DNA of 64,000 nucleotides, from the NCBI GenBank assembly GCA_029747585.1, contig JAPEVF010000202.1:1-64000 (forward strand), written 5' to 3'. The notes under the pieces were generated by a model. That model did no database searches. It was not told the origin of the DNA and was given only the letters and a program-made list of their open reading frames with translations. The first letter of the stretch is position 1. Every line of letters begins with the position of its first letter. This document shows positions 35,064 to 46,284 of the stretch, piece after piece. The stretch comes from Pleurotus djamor (Eukaryota > Basidiomycota > Agaricomycetes > Agaricales > Pleurotaceae). The position numbers and the translations under genes are program-made.

Positions 35064-37436
35064 ATGAAGCGCGGTGCAGAGCGTCAACTCGTCAAAGACG
35101 ACAGAGATGACGAAGAATTTGATGTGAGTCTCCTTGCATTGCACTCTGGTCTTCTCTGACGTACATTTCCAGGACTCGGAGCCCGGCCAGGCGTTCAAAA
35201 AGGCGGACGAGTCGGTCTTAGCCACCAGAAAGTGCGCGTCTCGTTTGCCTATCGCCCGAGTGCGTGCTAAATCATTGTAGAATTCGCGGTCTGCCGCGTC
35301 GCTCTATGGCCACTACTCCAACGGCCTCACCAGTGGCCAACGGCGCGCCCACGGTCCGTTGAACCCCACATTGACACGCTGCACAGTGACGCTAACCACC
35401 CGACCAGGCCCCCTCGACCCCGAAGCTTGAGCCCACCTCCATTTTTGGCTCTTCATCCAGCTCTTCTCTTTCTTTTACCTTTACTCCTCCCCCAGCTTCC
35501 CCGACCCCATCTACGTCTTCTCCGACACCCTTTTCATTCGGGTCCAAGACCTCTGCCGCACCCCCACCACCCACCTCTGCCTTTTCCTTTTCAAACCCGC
35601 CAGCTGTGTCCCCCTCGGCCACTTCGGCTGCGAAGACATTCGCATCCTTCCTCGGCTCACCCCCCTCCGAGTCCGGATCTACCAAGTCTGCTTCGACGAC
35701 TTCACAGATGCCACCGTCCAAACCAGATCCTGCGGCTGAATCAGATGCCATCGACTCGGCTGCTGCGAAATACTATACCGCTCTTCGTGGTATCAACGTT
35801 TCTTTTATGACTGCACTGAATCGTGCTGTCGACGAAAACCCGTTCGTGGACGTCGCCGAGATTCTAGAACAGTACACGAAGCTGCGTGCTACGATCCAAA
35901 AGGACTTTGATTCTGCCACGGAGGCTGAGAAACCCAAAACCAAGCCCTCTGCTCCAGCTCCAGCGCCAGCGATGCCTGCACCTCCTCTGTCTTTTGCTGG
36001 GTTCGGAAATACGACCACTGAGAAACCCGCATCATCGTCTTTAGGTGGGGGATTCGTGCCCAAGGTCGAAAATACCACTTCAACAAAGTCTGCGTTCACT
36101 TTCCCAAGTTCCACTTCATCCTCATCCACGTCGACGTCGAGTTCTTCCTCTTCCCAGCCGTCTTTCTTTGGCACCTCATCTGCTTTTGCGGGAAGCAAGG
36201 ATTCGACGCCTCCCTTTGGTACCTCTACGTCCACCTCAACGACGCCGATTCCTTTGACTTTTGGTACATCAACGAGCTCCAGCACGCCGCCGCCACCATT
36301 AACCTTTGGGACGTCCACGACCACAACAAATCCGTTCGAAATCAAATCCAGTTCGAGTAGTGGCGGGTTCTCCTTCGCCACCGCACCCAAGTCAGACAAC
36401 GCCGCTAGCGTCGCTGCTAGTCTATTCGGTCAACCACCGTCGTCCTCTTCTTCTGGCAATAGTCTGTTTGGCAGTGCGCCTGCCGCATCACAACCCGCTG
36501 CGGCGCCGAGTTCGAATCCATTTGGCATCGCCAGCTCAACGACGACAAGTACGCCCGCAACCAACGGTGGAAAATTCGGTGGGTTTGGTGGATTTGGCAA
36601 GCCTGCGGGTGGGAGTGGGAGTATAGGCAATCCTGTTGGGTTTGGGTTCGGGAGTCCACCGAAGACGCCTGACTTGGGGACTGCTACTGGTACGGGTAGT
36701 GGTACGAGTAGTTTTGGTGGGGGATTCGGGTCCGGAGGGTTCTCGTTTGGCAAGGCACCTGAGAGTAGTGGTTCGAACGCAGACAAAGAGAAGGAGAAAG
36801 AAAAAGACACCGAAGGAGGTGAAAGTCAATCCACGCAAGGGGAATCTTCGTCAAGTCCAGGAGACGGCGAAGTCCCGAACTTGATAGCTACGACGAACCC
36901 GAACGACGAAGAGGGCGAGGGGGAGGAAGATGAGGATACGGTGCATGCGATCAAGTTGAAGGCGTATCGGTTGACGAAGAAGGATGGGACGAGTTCGTGG
37001 GCTGAGCTTGGACATGGTACGTCCGCGCCTAATCGTTCCCTGTCGATGTTAGGATTGGTTTCTTATTGGAATTTATGATTTACAGGAATCCTACGGATTA
37101 AGAAACACAAGGAGTTGGGTACACGAAGGCTTTTGCTGCGTAATAGTAGCACGGGTAAAATTAATATTGTAAGTCCCCTCCCTCCCGCCTATCACTACCT
37201 CCACCATTGTATGACTCTGACCACCCCTTCTCCCATATCTCATCCATTCACAGAATTTCAACATATACGCAAGCCTCAAGCCCTCCATCACCAAACGTGC
37301 GATCATGTTCGTCGGACACGACGATGGTGCCTCCGTAACCTACAACGTCCGTCTCCAATCGGAGGATCAAGCGAAGGAGCTCAAGGACATCCTCGATCGG
37401 GAGATCGCTTTCGTCAAAGCGAAAACGGAGTCGTGA
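35064..37436 (+). CDS. NUP2: FG nucleoporin Nup2/Nup50 with RanBP1 domain
   Basis: Nuclear-basket nucleoporin that displaces cargo from importin-alpha. The first exons give MKRGAERQLVKDD and KADESVLATRK joined to IRGLPRR, the importin-alpha-binding type N-terminus. Next comes a long Ser/Thr/Pro-rich region with scattered FG repeats (FGSSSS, FGTSS, LTFGTST, FGGFGGFG). A conserved middle helix block (YYTALRGINVSFMTALNRAV, FVDVAEILEQYTKLRA) precedes the acidic linker. The C-terminal Ran-binding domain covers HAIKLKAYRLTKKDGTSSWA to DREIAFVKAKTES, split by two introns. The low-complexity region leaves large open frames on the opposite strand; these are shadows. Confidence 0.93.
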
Positions 37437-37761
37437 TGCTCTGTTGTACCGTGATTTCATGGTGCAGTTGGTGTAGTGGTATACATACTGCGTTTCTCGT
37501 TGGACAGCGGTTTATAAATACATCGGTATTCCTGTTTTTTTTAATCTAGCTGTAATGGCATTTCCCATCCTGACCCACCCATGCATCCACCAGCCGGCGC
37601 GATGCATGGGTAATTACTTTTGATGTATCGTTCCCCGTACCCCATCATCGGAACCACATCCACATCCATAGCCAGCCCCTCACTTTGCTCAGCGCGCAGC
37701 ACACAGCAGCGGACCTCATCACCACCCTCACGAATTATGTACATAACGCCGTTGTTCGCAT
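37437..37761. other. Convergent intergenic gap
   Basis: Tail-to-tail gap between NUP2 and GYP1. Apart from probable 3' UTR sequence (for example an AATAAAT-like and T-rich stretch near 37510-37545) I see nothing. A short TGGTGTAGTGG at about 37468 resembles a tRNA A-box, but no B-box or cloverleaf follows. Confidence 0.5.
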
Positions 37762-39929
37762 TCACTTTGCGCTAAAGTGACTCTGAGCGTTCTGCCAGAT
37801 TGAATTGAGGACAAAGGCCTCGCTGAGGAGCATCTCGACTTCATGGTCACCCCAGTCTTGTGTAGGCAAGGATTGGAGAAACATGATGATACCCTGCGTT
37901 ATGTTTCGACGGTCAGCGTGCGTACAATACACATACAAAACACACGACAGACGAAGGAATTGAGGTGAGCTCACCTGAAAGTCCATCTGCCGTAGCTTAT
38001 CGCTCCACTTAACGAGGAAAGCGGAACACACGTATAGATGGAATTGAGAAAATGCGTCAGGGCCTTCTGCCTGCATAATGCAAAGGACAAAGATCAACAG
38101 GATACAAACAGACGTGGAGTACGAAGGACATACGAGATATGTGTCCCACATGCGGATAGTGTTCTGAACACTAATCTCACGCATGAGGAGACAGTTCATC
38201 CACCGAAAGGCGAATTGCATGAATTCAACATTTTGAGACTCCAGATGTGCTGCGAGCGGCGCTGGTAGTGAGGGATGAATGAGAATCAACTATTGAGCGG
38301 CGTGGATCAGAAGGAGGGTATACCATCAATTCTCGCGACGAGCTCAGCCATGCGTCGAACACTCCGTTGTATACCAGGCTGAGCGAAGATATAATTATCT
38401 TGTATTCCGTCGAGAAGACGTGAAAGACACCAGAATGAGTCGGCTTCGACAGCTTCCAGAATATGTTGAGGAAGCTCAGCGGGATCGAATTCCTGTGGGT
38501 CGGAATCTAGATGCAGAGGAGCGTAAGTGAGAGGGAGGGGGAAATAAGCGGAGTATACATACCTATATAAGCCGAAAGAAACACTTGAAAGAAAGGCGTA
38601 ACGAGGTCATTAATACCTTGGACGTATCCACTAGCTGGATGTCGAATTGCCCACACATAGAGAATACGCTCGAGACTCTGAAGAATGTAGATTAGATGAA
38701 CTACTCGAAAAGTGGCGCTTGTATTGGCAAACTTACCCTCTGGGTTGTGGCATGCATCCAAAGCCTTACGCCAGGTCGAGTGCGCGGGACATCAATTTCT
38801 ATTTGATGCCAAATTTGTTGATCCAGTCCTTCACGATCCCTTGCGAAGGCCACTTCGACTAAAGACTTGTACTCGCCCCTCTTGCGCTCTAGAGCGGCTT
38901 GACGCGTTGGGGTGGGCAGTGGAAGATAGCCCTATGACCCAACTTAAGTGAGTAGCAACGTTACAAGAAGTCACGACGCGACGGACAAGTAACAATTGCC
39001 AAGCGGCGGGCCTGAGGTCCTCGGGTATTCCTGCCCAAGCGAGTTTGCGCAACTCAACTGTGGTTGTAATATTGGTTTCTAACCGTCAACGATGAGACAG
39101 GTGATACGAGGCACTTACCCACATTGACATCCCGACTTGTGAGGCAGTCAACAAACTTATGCCGCCGGTTAGTACGTATTGAGCGTTCACGCATAAGCTT
39201 TTCTGTATTCTCGTTGGAAGCAGTGGAGCTACGTTTGGTATGTGACTTAGGCATTGGTGGCAATGGGGACGTTCTGCCTCTCCGTGACGATCGGTGTTGA
39301 ATGCCATGTAATGGATCTGGTTGTGCTTTAGATTCTATCCTAGAAGACACCTTCTCGACTGTACCTCGGAAAATCTCCTCAATATCTGGGCGCATAGAGC
39401 CTTTATTCAACCTGGACTTGTTATGCAGGACCTCAACAGCGGCAAGGTCTGGGACGGAATCAGCGTCGAGATCGCCTAAGATCAAGTCTCCCTCGATATC
39501 TCCATCGCCCCGGGGGTCAGCATCGTCCTTTCGCGGTGGTACCTCGTCAACAGCGGTCTTGTCGTTGTTCCTATCGTGCGAAGTCCTAATTATGGTCCAT
39601 CCACTCTTAGCGTCCGGCAAGGAAGATTCCTTGGCTTCTTCGGGTAACCCATTGCGGGGTGGATAAGAACTTGCATTGGGCGGACTTATATGAGTGTAAG
39701 AAAAGGCGAGAGTAGAAGATGAGGTATTGTGTGTTGGTCGAGGAACAGGCTTTGGTGTAGAGCCTTGGCCACGATTGTATGAGTAGGTGGACTGTCGCGG
39801 CGACTCAGAGTCAGAAGTACTGTCCCAGGCGTCGTCTTCAGCCCATTCGTTGGTTGAGTTTGCGCCAGAGAAACTATGCTGGGGGTTTATTCCGATATGA
39901 GGACGAGCGGGAGGTGGTCTGGCGGCCAT
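37762..39929 (-). CDS. GYP1: TBC-domain Rab GTPase-activating protein (Gyp1 type)
   Basis: Accelerates GTP hydrolysis by Ypt1/Rab1-class GTPases at the Golgi. A disordered N-terminal third (MAARPPPARPHIGINPQHSF onward) precedes the TBC domain. Visible TBC motifs are LAWAGIPEDLRPAAWQLLL, the arginine finger in IEIDVPRTRPG near 38790, SLERILYVWAIRHPASGYVQ with the glutamine finger in YVQG, and the C-terminal WDTYLAEGPDAFSQFHLYV, ending WQNAQSHFSAK. Both catalytic finger residues are present, so it should be active. About eight introns. Divergent from the RraA-like gene across 120 bp. Confidence 0.92.
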
Positions 39930-40049
39930 TAACGAGATCTCTGTGGGACCAAGCTCTGCCAGGGTGGATGCATTTCGAGGCCACAGCGCGTGGGAACGCG
40001 ATCATCTTTGAGGCGATAAGATTGATAAGATCCCCTCCCTCCTTCAACT

Positions 40050-40789
40050 ATGGCCCTCTCGTCGTTCTCCTCTTGCGAAATCTCAGATGCTCTTATAAAA
40101 TTGGGTCTGGAAACGGGTGGATACATCCCAGATATAAATATGGTCTCGCCAGCCCCACCCTCAGCTACTAGGATCTGTGGTCCAGCCTACACGGTTCAGA
40201 TGGTCCTGGCTTCGGATAAGGCAGCCCCGAAGTTGGAGAAGCACTTCGTAGATACGATTCCGGAAGGCTCTGTGATCGTAATTAACGCCCCTCGTTCGTG
40301 TAATGGCTACATCTTCTTTGATTTGGGTCACTAATCCGTTTCAAAGCCAATGCGAAGAACGCAGTGTGGGGAGGGCTTATGACCGCTGGAGCTCAAAGTC
40401 GCTCTGCTCTGGGTGTTGTGATATCTGGCCGTTGTAGAGATATCCAAGAGCATCGGGCGGCTCAATTTCCGGTCTTCGCTGGCTCCCATTCTACTCTGGG
40501 ACAATCCCCGTTCACCCGCCCCTCGGCGATCAACGTCCCACTCACAATTACAGCGCAATACCCAGTATCTGTCGATATAGACACCTATCGATTCCCGGCG
40601 GTCGAAGTCAATCCTGGCGACTACATCGTTGGCGACGAAGACGGTGTCGTGTGTGTTCCTAAAGACCTCGTTGACAAAGTCGTGGAAATAGCTACGAAGG
40701 GCAAGGAGATTGATGAAAAGTGTATGGAGGACATCAAGGCTGGTCTCGGCGTTCAAGCAACGTTCAAGAAGCACAGAGGAAAACTTTGA
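40050..40789 (+). CDS. RraA-like / HMG-aldolase-fold protein
   Basis: Belongs to the RraA / 4-hydroxy-4-methyl-2-oxoglutarate aldolase fold found in bacteria, plants and fungi (yeast YER010C). Two exons: the first covers SSCEISDALIKLGLETGGYI and AYTVQMVLASDKAAPKLE; the second GGLMTAGAQSRSALGVVISG with the GxxxxxRD element (GRCRDIQEH) that contacts pyruvate-type substrate and Mg2+. It ends FKKHRGKL. Expected length about 225-235 residues, normal for the family. The natural substrate in fungi is not known; oxaloacetate decarboxylation is one possibility. Convergent with POLK, 117 bp between stops. Confidence 0.85.
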
Positions 40790-40906
40790 ACGCGGTCCAT
40801 ATGTCTAAATCTATCGATACATACTTTTTGAGATACATAGAAGGTGGTGTCGGGATGTCGTGCGGGCGATACCATAAAGCGTAACGAATAGAGGATTCCC
40901 GAACAA

Positions 40907-43603
40907 CTAGGTGTCCGGGCGCAACTTCAGTCTCTTGTGTCCATTTATAGCGTATTCTTTTCCCGTCCCTCGAGTACGCGACTGTGTATTTTGCTGGGCG
41001 TCTTGGATCGCATCCCGGCTCAAGCAATAGTCGATGTGGGCGTTTAGACCTTCATTATCGGTGGCTATAGCTTCATTACATATAGGACAGATTGGATGCT
41101 TTGTGGATCCTTCATCTGGTCCAACGGAGTGGCGAAGGTTTTGCGAATGTCTCGCCTTGCGAGGAGGCCCAAGCGAACCAGTACTTTTCGGCTTTTGACT
41201 GACCGACGCGTCGAAGGTGCGATGTGATGCTGGAAGAGGTATATCTGCTGCTTCTTCATGGTCTTCCTGAGGCTGAGTGGATGGAAGATCGGCTTCGTCT
41301 TGTTCATGAAACCCAGGCATAAAATCTTCGTATTGCGCTTGTTCAGCATCACGCGCAACAGGAAATTCTGTCTGATTTGAAACTGATGATTCCCCTTTCT
41401 TCACAGGAGACGAGACCGTGAAGAACTACGATCTGATCAGTTGCGGAAGGAAAGAAAAAGACCTCAGGTACGCACCTTCTTGATCCCCGACGACGAATCC
41501 GTGAGGTCTTTGAGTTTAGTAACTCTTAGACCTATCAGTCGGATGCTGACAGGAAGTTCGGGGGCGAGCAGTTCCTTACCGACCTAGAGTCATTGATCGG
41601 CTTCAGGCTTTAGTGGGACTGGGAGAAGAGGAAAACACCTTACAGCGAGAAGATCTTCTTTCTTGCTTATCCATCGGTCAAGAGACTTTGCCCGAGTGAA
41701 GACTGAATGAAATCACGGTTTACGAAATCCGACTGAATGGCATGGGTGATGAGGATGCCCACCTTGGAAGGTATCTAGCTTGAATTTAAGGGTTACGGTG
41801 CGACCAGTCCATCCATTTATTTGCATGTCTTCTTCAAGGTCTGCAGCTACTTCTTCCAGCTTGCTGTGGATGGCTTCTATGGACGATAGGGTCGAGAAAG
41901 TCCTAGGAATGACGTCTTCAATAAATCCAATAGATGTCGGGAAATGCTCACCTCTCAGCACCGATACTTTTCCTCTCTTCGCGATCGTAGGGTTCGACAA
42001 TGTTTGAGGCAATACCGAGATACGTGCGGAGTAAGAACCGTAAGCCAAATTGCTTGTCCATGAGGGAGAGTGTCGCGCGGTGGGTATGTATGTCGCCACA
42101 AGTCTTTGAACATTGAGATGCGATCAGAGATGATGAAAGATTCATGTGGGAGTAAATGGGTGTTATACCTTGATCCCGACAGATTCCAGTAGCCTCTCGT
42201 TTACGCGACCGATTCCTGGGACTTTACGTATGGATAAATCGTGCATAAAGGAGATGATGGTTTCGCGTTCGAAAGGTATGTGAAACTGGCCATTGGGTTT
42301 ATTCTGAGCGTGTGTTTAGTACGAGAGGGAAGATAGACGATGGGAACACTGTTTCACCTTGTCTGAGCAGATCTATGGCAGTTGTTAGCTTGACCCCCGT
42401 GAACAACGACCGGATGCTTACTTTCGCAATCATCTGCCGTCAATCATTAGCATATCAAAGCCACCCTTTTGAGAACGGTGATACATACCTTGTTGGGTGC
42501 GATCCCGGCACTAACGGTCAGATTGGTTTCGTCGTGGACAACTTTGCGTATTTCTTGGACACAATCATCCGCTGAAAGACCATGTTTTTGGAGGTAAGGA
42601 GTGATACTTGACGCAAGGATAAATATATCGTTGATATTGGAAGTAAGGGACATGAAATATTCACTTTAGGTATCCTTCGTCACAACCAGCAGCTGATAAA
42701 TTTGGGTCATATCGCCTGAGTATTGAAAACACCTTGTCAGACTCTTCTTGATACCAGGCGTAATGCGATTTCAGAAGAATCAGTTCAGGACATAGCTTCT
42801 TAGCGATGAAGCCTTGTGGCCAAGATCAGCTCATGCAGCTTTAGAAAGGGGAATAAAAGACGCACTGGGCATGCCTGACCGCACACCGAACTTCCTTGCT
42901 TCATACGAAGCAGTACTAAGGACTCCGCCTCCAACCTAAGATTCAACCATTGACACAAGGATGCATTGAGATTAGAAGAGAGCGCACTGCGAAAGGTTTG
43001 CCTTTCAGAGAAGGGTTATGCAAGAGTTCGACATTGGCAAAGAACGCGTCCATGTCGAAATGAACGATCACTTGGGACAAATCGCGGTCGCCTTCAAGTT
43101 CGACGATCTATGCGGGCGCCCTATGGGTTGGGCAATGTTTCAGATACGAATGGAATGTGTAGACGCACTAATTTGTCAACAGCTCGCTCGACCTTGGCTA
43201 CACACCACACCAGTAAGCCGCGCATCACGCGTATTGAAGGAGAGCATGCGCACAGATATCGACTCCCTTGAGGGCTTGTTGACGAAGGTGCAGTATACGC
43301 GCGATACGTTCAGTGAGATCTTTGTCTTTCTTCTTCTCATTCTGGCACGGACGTGTTAGAGGACATAAGACCGTCTCAACGACGCTGCGATGGGTACCTC
43401 ATAGAATTTTGAGCCTTTAGAAGCTTCGGCGATGATACGGTTTATTTCTGTCTGATCCTTGGCGAGCCTAATTGGGAGCGACGCGGACGTTCATTGAAGT
43501 TGCGAGACGAAGTGGAGTGGGTTGGTACTGACCCCGCCTTCCCGATAGAAGGACCAGCAAGACGTCTAATGAGACTGGCCGATTCTTGAGAGCCTGACGC
43601 CAT
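40907..43603 (-). CDS. POLK: DNA polymerase kappa (Y family)
   Basis: Translesion polymerase. The start at 43603 gives MASGSQESASLIRRLAGPS followed, after an intron, by LAKDQTEINRIIAEASKGSK, the kappa N-clasp. Further blocks read FDMDAFFANVELL-type palm sequence (about 43020-43070), GGGVLSTASYEARKFGVRSG, SADDCVQEIRKVVHDETNLT, VSAGIAPNK, a helix-hairpin-helix near 42180-42240, and little-finger sequence (GWTGRTVTLKFKLDTFQ). At the C-terminus there is a UBZ-type zinc finger (CPICNEAIATDNEGLNAHID, then YC) for ubiquitin binding, and a basic end HKRLKLRPDT. Around twelve exons; borders at 42.6-43.4 kb are inferred. Confidence 0.9.
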
Positions 43604-43911
43604 TTAGCTCGAGAAGCTGGAGCATGAGATATTGAGCCGATCTTTGATGTGTTGAAGGTGAACGTAGACGTCGATTAGTCTGAGTCATTGTGAAGCGCTT
43701 GAAGTGGAACAGGGTCGCAGGTCACAACACCGAGATTCCGAGGTTTAGACTTCGACTCCGAGGAAACCTGAAGGATACTCACTGCTAAGTAGGTATTAAC
43801 GATATATAATATTACAGTTATGTATACAATACGCGATAATTAGGCACGACATAGTTGCGTAAATAGTATAGTAGAGTATATAGTATATCAAAGAGGGGAT
43901 GTGGCCATGGG
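43604..43911. other. Intergenic gap, AT-rich
   Basis: Between the POLK start and the 3' end of the caspase-fold gene. The right half (about 43790-43890) is AT-rich with repeated TATA-like steps, compatible with the caspase-fold gene's 3' UTR. I see no gene or structured repeat. Confidence 0.5.
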
Positions 43912-45888
43912 TTATGCCATTCTCTTCACATTGACAGAAACGCGGAAGGCGTCCCAGAGATCAGCGTTAGGCATCCTGGGGCGGCCGAGTTTCCAATACG
44001 AGGAATCCATCTCAGCAATAGCCGAACCCAAAAGCGAGGGAGACGGCCCCTGCTCCAGGATTCCCATCGGAGTAGGTAACGAGGTAACGAAGAGCTTCAG
44101 AAAGCCAGACTTCATGTCCTTCTCCGGACCGAGGTTGAAGGAGAGTGCTTTCGATCCGAACTTTCCAGTACCAAGCTCAAGGCAACCAGAAATAGGAAGC
44201 GGTACGGGACCCTGAGGATCTGGGTGGTACAGCATAGTGATGCCATAGCAGTTGGGATCCAAGTACGCAAGCGAAGGCCACAATGGGACGTCCGATTTGT
44301 TATGGACGACAACGCTGTAGAGAGCATTCTTTTCATATTCAATATTGACGTCGTCGCCGATCAAGAGGTTACTCCCAATGCGTTTATGAGAGCCTGGATC
44401 GAGCTTGAAAAGTTCCATGGTGACAAGATTGCGAAATGGGTTATCAGGATTATGCCGCTGGAGGTGGAGATGAAAGCGAGCAGCGTTATCAAGGAGACCG
44501 AGCACGTTGGTGGCACGCCCAAGTTTTACTACAGGCTGATTGCGGAGCAAGGGAGCGTCATGGTGTGTGATTACTGTCGAACGCCCAGAAAAGGACAAAG
44601 ATATATCTGCCTGACTGGGACGAACGCGCAACATACTCATTGTCGAAGAAGAGCTAGCTCCCGGTTTGGGGGTGGAGGGTATTTTTCTCCAGAGTTTCCA
44701 GGAACGAAGGAAGGCCGAGCAAGTCTTCTGGAGGTGGACACGAAATGAGGGCCGGTTGTTCCACTTGAGCATTCGAGCCCATGCGTGACGTGGGATGAAG
44801 CTGGAAGTGGGTACTGAGCAATAGGACGCCGTGGGGTGCACGGAGACAACCTTAACGTTGGTTAGCGCAGCATTGGGTGAGCCCCTGACGTTGTGAAGAT
44901 GCAGACTGAACTCGCTACCGGGGATAATACCGTGGACGGAACCGGCCTCTATTCGAAGGAGTTTCTCGTCTTTTCCGTCGAGAGTCTCCTGCCTCACGGG
45001 GATATACCGTGCATCTGCGATGAAGGGTACGCCGTTGAACAAGAGACGATCACGATTGCGGCCTGCGCAAAGAGGGACTTGATTGTTGTAGACCATGGCG
45101 GCTAGTTGGGTAACCAGTTGAATATTCGTTAGACGGTGGACTGGGAGTGTTGTGAAAACTTCCAGAAGGGCGGAAGTCAACCTGCCACCATCCTTCCCTT
45201 CCGCGGCACCCTCACCTGAACGGCAAGCAGCAATGAGAACATGGGAAGGGGACCCAGTCTGATAGAAGCAATTGCTCCGATTGAACTTGCGTCCTCGGGC
45301 GCCAGGCCATAGACCGTCGATTAAGTCGTTGGAATCGAGCTTCTTCGTAGGCGTCCAGCGCAAATGGCGTCGGTGGCGTATCATTTCCTTGGTCTGTCGA
45401 GGTGTGAAGCAGCAGTCGAGGATGACCGTGATATTATCACCCTTCGCCTCATACAACGAGGAGAGCAGAGCGTTCATGGAACGGTCGGAGATGCCAGGAA
45501 TGCGACCGCTGCCAGTGGGCACCTTTGTCTGGTAATCGTAGGTGCACAAGACTTCGACGGGTGCAGAGTCAACGACGCGTATGTCCCCTTCCATCCAATT
45601 TTTCGGGGCAGCCATGCTGCTACCGTGTCCAGCAAAGTAGAAGAGGATGGCGTCGCCGCGTCGAATAGCTGGGTTATTGATGAGATGGGACACGAAGTTG
45701 TCCTCGACAGCGGCCTTGGTGGCTTTGCGATCCAGAAGCATACAAATCTGGTCCTTGGGGACGCAAAGGTCGTGTGTAAGCCATCGATACATATTTTTCG
45801 CGTCTTGGACGCAAGATTCCAGGTTCCAGACGGAGCCGGACTGGTAAGAGTCGATTCCGACGATGAGGGCGAACAAGCGCGTGGACAT
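43912..45888 (-). CDS. Caspase-fold (peptidase C14) protein with large C-terminal region
   Basis: Single-exon gene of 658 residues, unlike its intron-rich neighbours. Residues 1 to about 270 form a C14 domain: LFALIVGIDSYQS at the N-terminus, catalytic His in FYFAGHGS (about residue 88) and catalytic Cys in NITVILDCCF (about residue 156). There is no metacaspase-type proline/glutamine prodomain. The following region (about 290-650) contains VHGIIPGSEFSLHLHNVRG and a beta-rich end with NALYSVVVHNKSDVPLWPSL, ITMLYHPDPQ and FLKLFVTSLPTPMGILEQ. That pattern resembles the DUF4384-like domains often fused to bacterial caspases; this is my inference. Both catalytic residues are intact. Likely role: regulated proteolysis or cell death. 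Divergent from Beclin. Confidence 0.85.
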   Translation of the reverse strand: MSTRLFALIVGIDSYQSGSVWNLESCVQDAKNMYRWLTHDLCVPKDQICMLLDRKATKAAVEDNFVSHLINNPAIRRGDAILFYFAGHGSSMAAPKNWMEGDIRVVDSAPVEVLCTYDYQTKVPTGSGRIPGISDRSMNALLSSLYEAKGDNITVILDCCFTPRQTKEMIRHRRHLRWTPTKKLDSNDLIDGLWPGARGRKFNRSNCFYQTGSPSHVLIAACRSGEGAAEGKDGGRLTSALLEVFTTLPVHRLTNIQLVTQLAAMVYNNQVPLCAGRNRDRLLFNGVPFIADARYIPVRQETLDGKDEKLLRIEAGSVHGIIPGSEFSLHLHNVRGSPNAALTNVKVVSVHPTASYCSVPTSSFIPRHAWARMLKWNNRPSFRVHLQKTCSAFLRSWKLWRKIPSTPKPGASSSSTMSMLRVRPSQADISLSFSGRSTVITHHDAPLLRNQPVVKLGRATNVLGLLDNAARFHLHLQRHNPDNPFRNLVTMELFKLDPGSHKRIGSNLLIGDDVNIEYEKNALYSVVVHNKSDVPLWPSLAYLDPNCYGITMLYHPDPQGPVPLPISGCLELGTGKFGSKALSFNLGPEKDMKSGFLKLFVTSLPTPMGILEQGPSPSLLGSAIAEMDSSYWKLGRPRMPNADLWDAFRVSVNVKRMA

Positions 45889-46284
45889 CTAAGCAACGTG
45901 AGCATTAATCCACCTTACAAAGCACAAAAGAGCACGAACCTGGAGGATGAAGAGAGTGTGTGGGGAAAATGTGTTGGGGATGAAGGGGGTCTTGCGGTGT
46001 TGAGTGAAGGCAAATGGTGATCCGTGGTTACATATAAAGGTGGTCATTTTGAACTCATGTCCAGCGCAAGTCGCGAGAGCCATGTGTAATTCATACAAAA
46101 ACGACCCGTGAAGAGAGTTGTGGTGCGATTGGTGTACATGGCCAGTACTTACTAGGGCGATGGGTGAGAAGCCGATGGGTCGCGTCGCGGTGCTTCGCAG
46201 AGTTTCTTGTGGATCTACTTACGAGAGACAGGGGCTACGCAGCCTTGCCACTTACCACAAGTGAGCTTACCACCGAGGACGACC
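45889..46284. promoter_or_regulatory. Divergent promoter region, caspase-fold gene and Beclin
   Basis: This 396-bp gap separates the two start codons and must hold both promoters. No coding exon is supported in it. A TACATATAAAGG stretch near 46030 is a weak TATA-like element for one of the two genes. No clear repeats. Confidence 0.4.

Noticed and set aside
35773..36399. 208-residue open frame on the minus strand opposite NUP2
   Set aside because: It mirrors the Ser/Thr/Pro and FG low-complexity coding of NUP2, is biased Val/Asp/Glu and has no recognisable domain: a shadow.
37461..37520. tRNA-like start (TGGTGTAGTGG) after NUP2
   Set aside because: No B-box GGTTCGANNCC at the right distance and no acceptor-stem pairing.
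44224..44748. 174-residue plus-strand frame opposite the caspase-fold gene
   Set aside because: It is the complement of a continuous, conserved coding frame and has no independent support.
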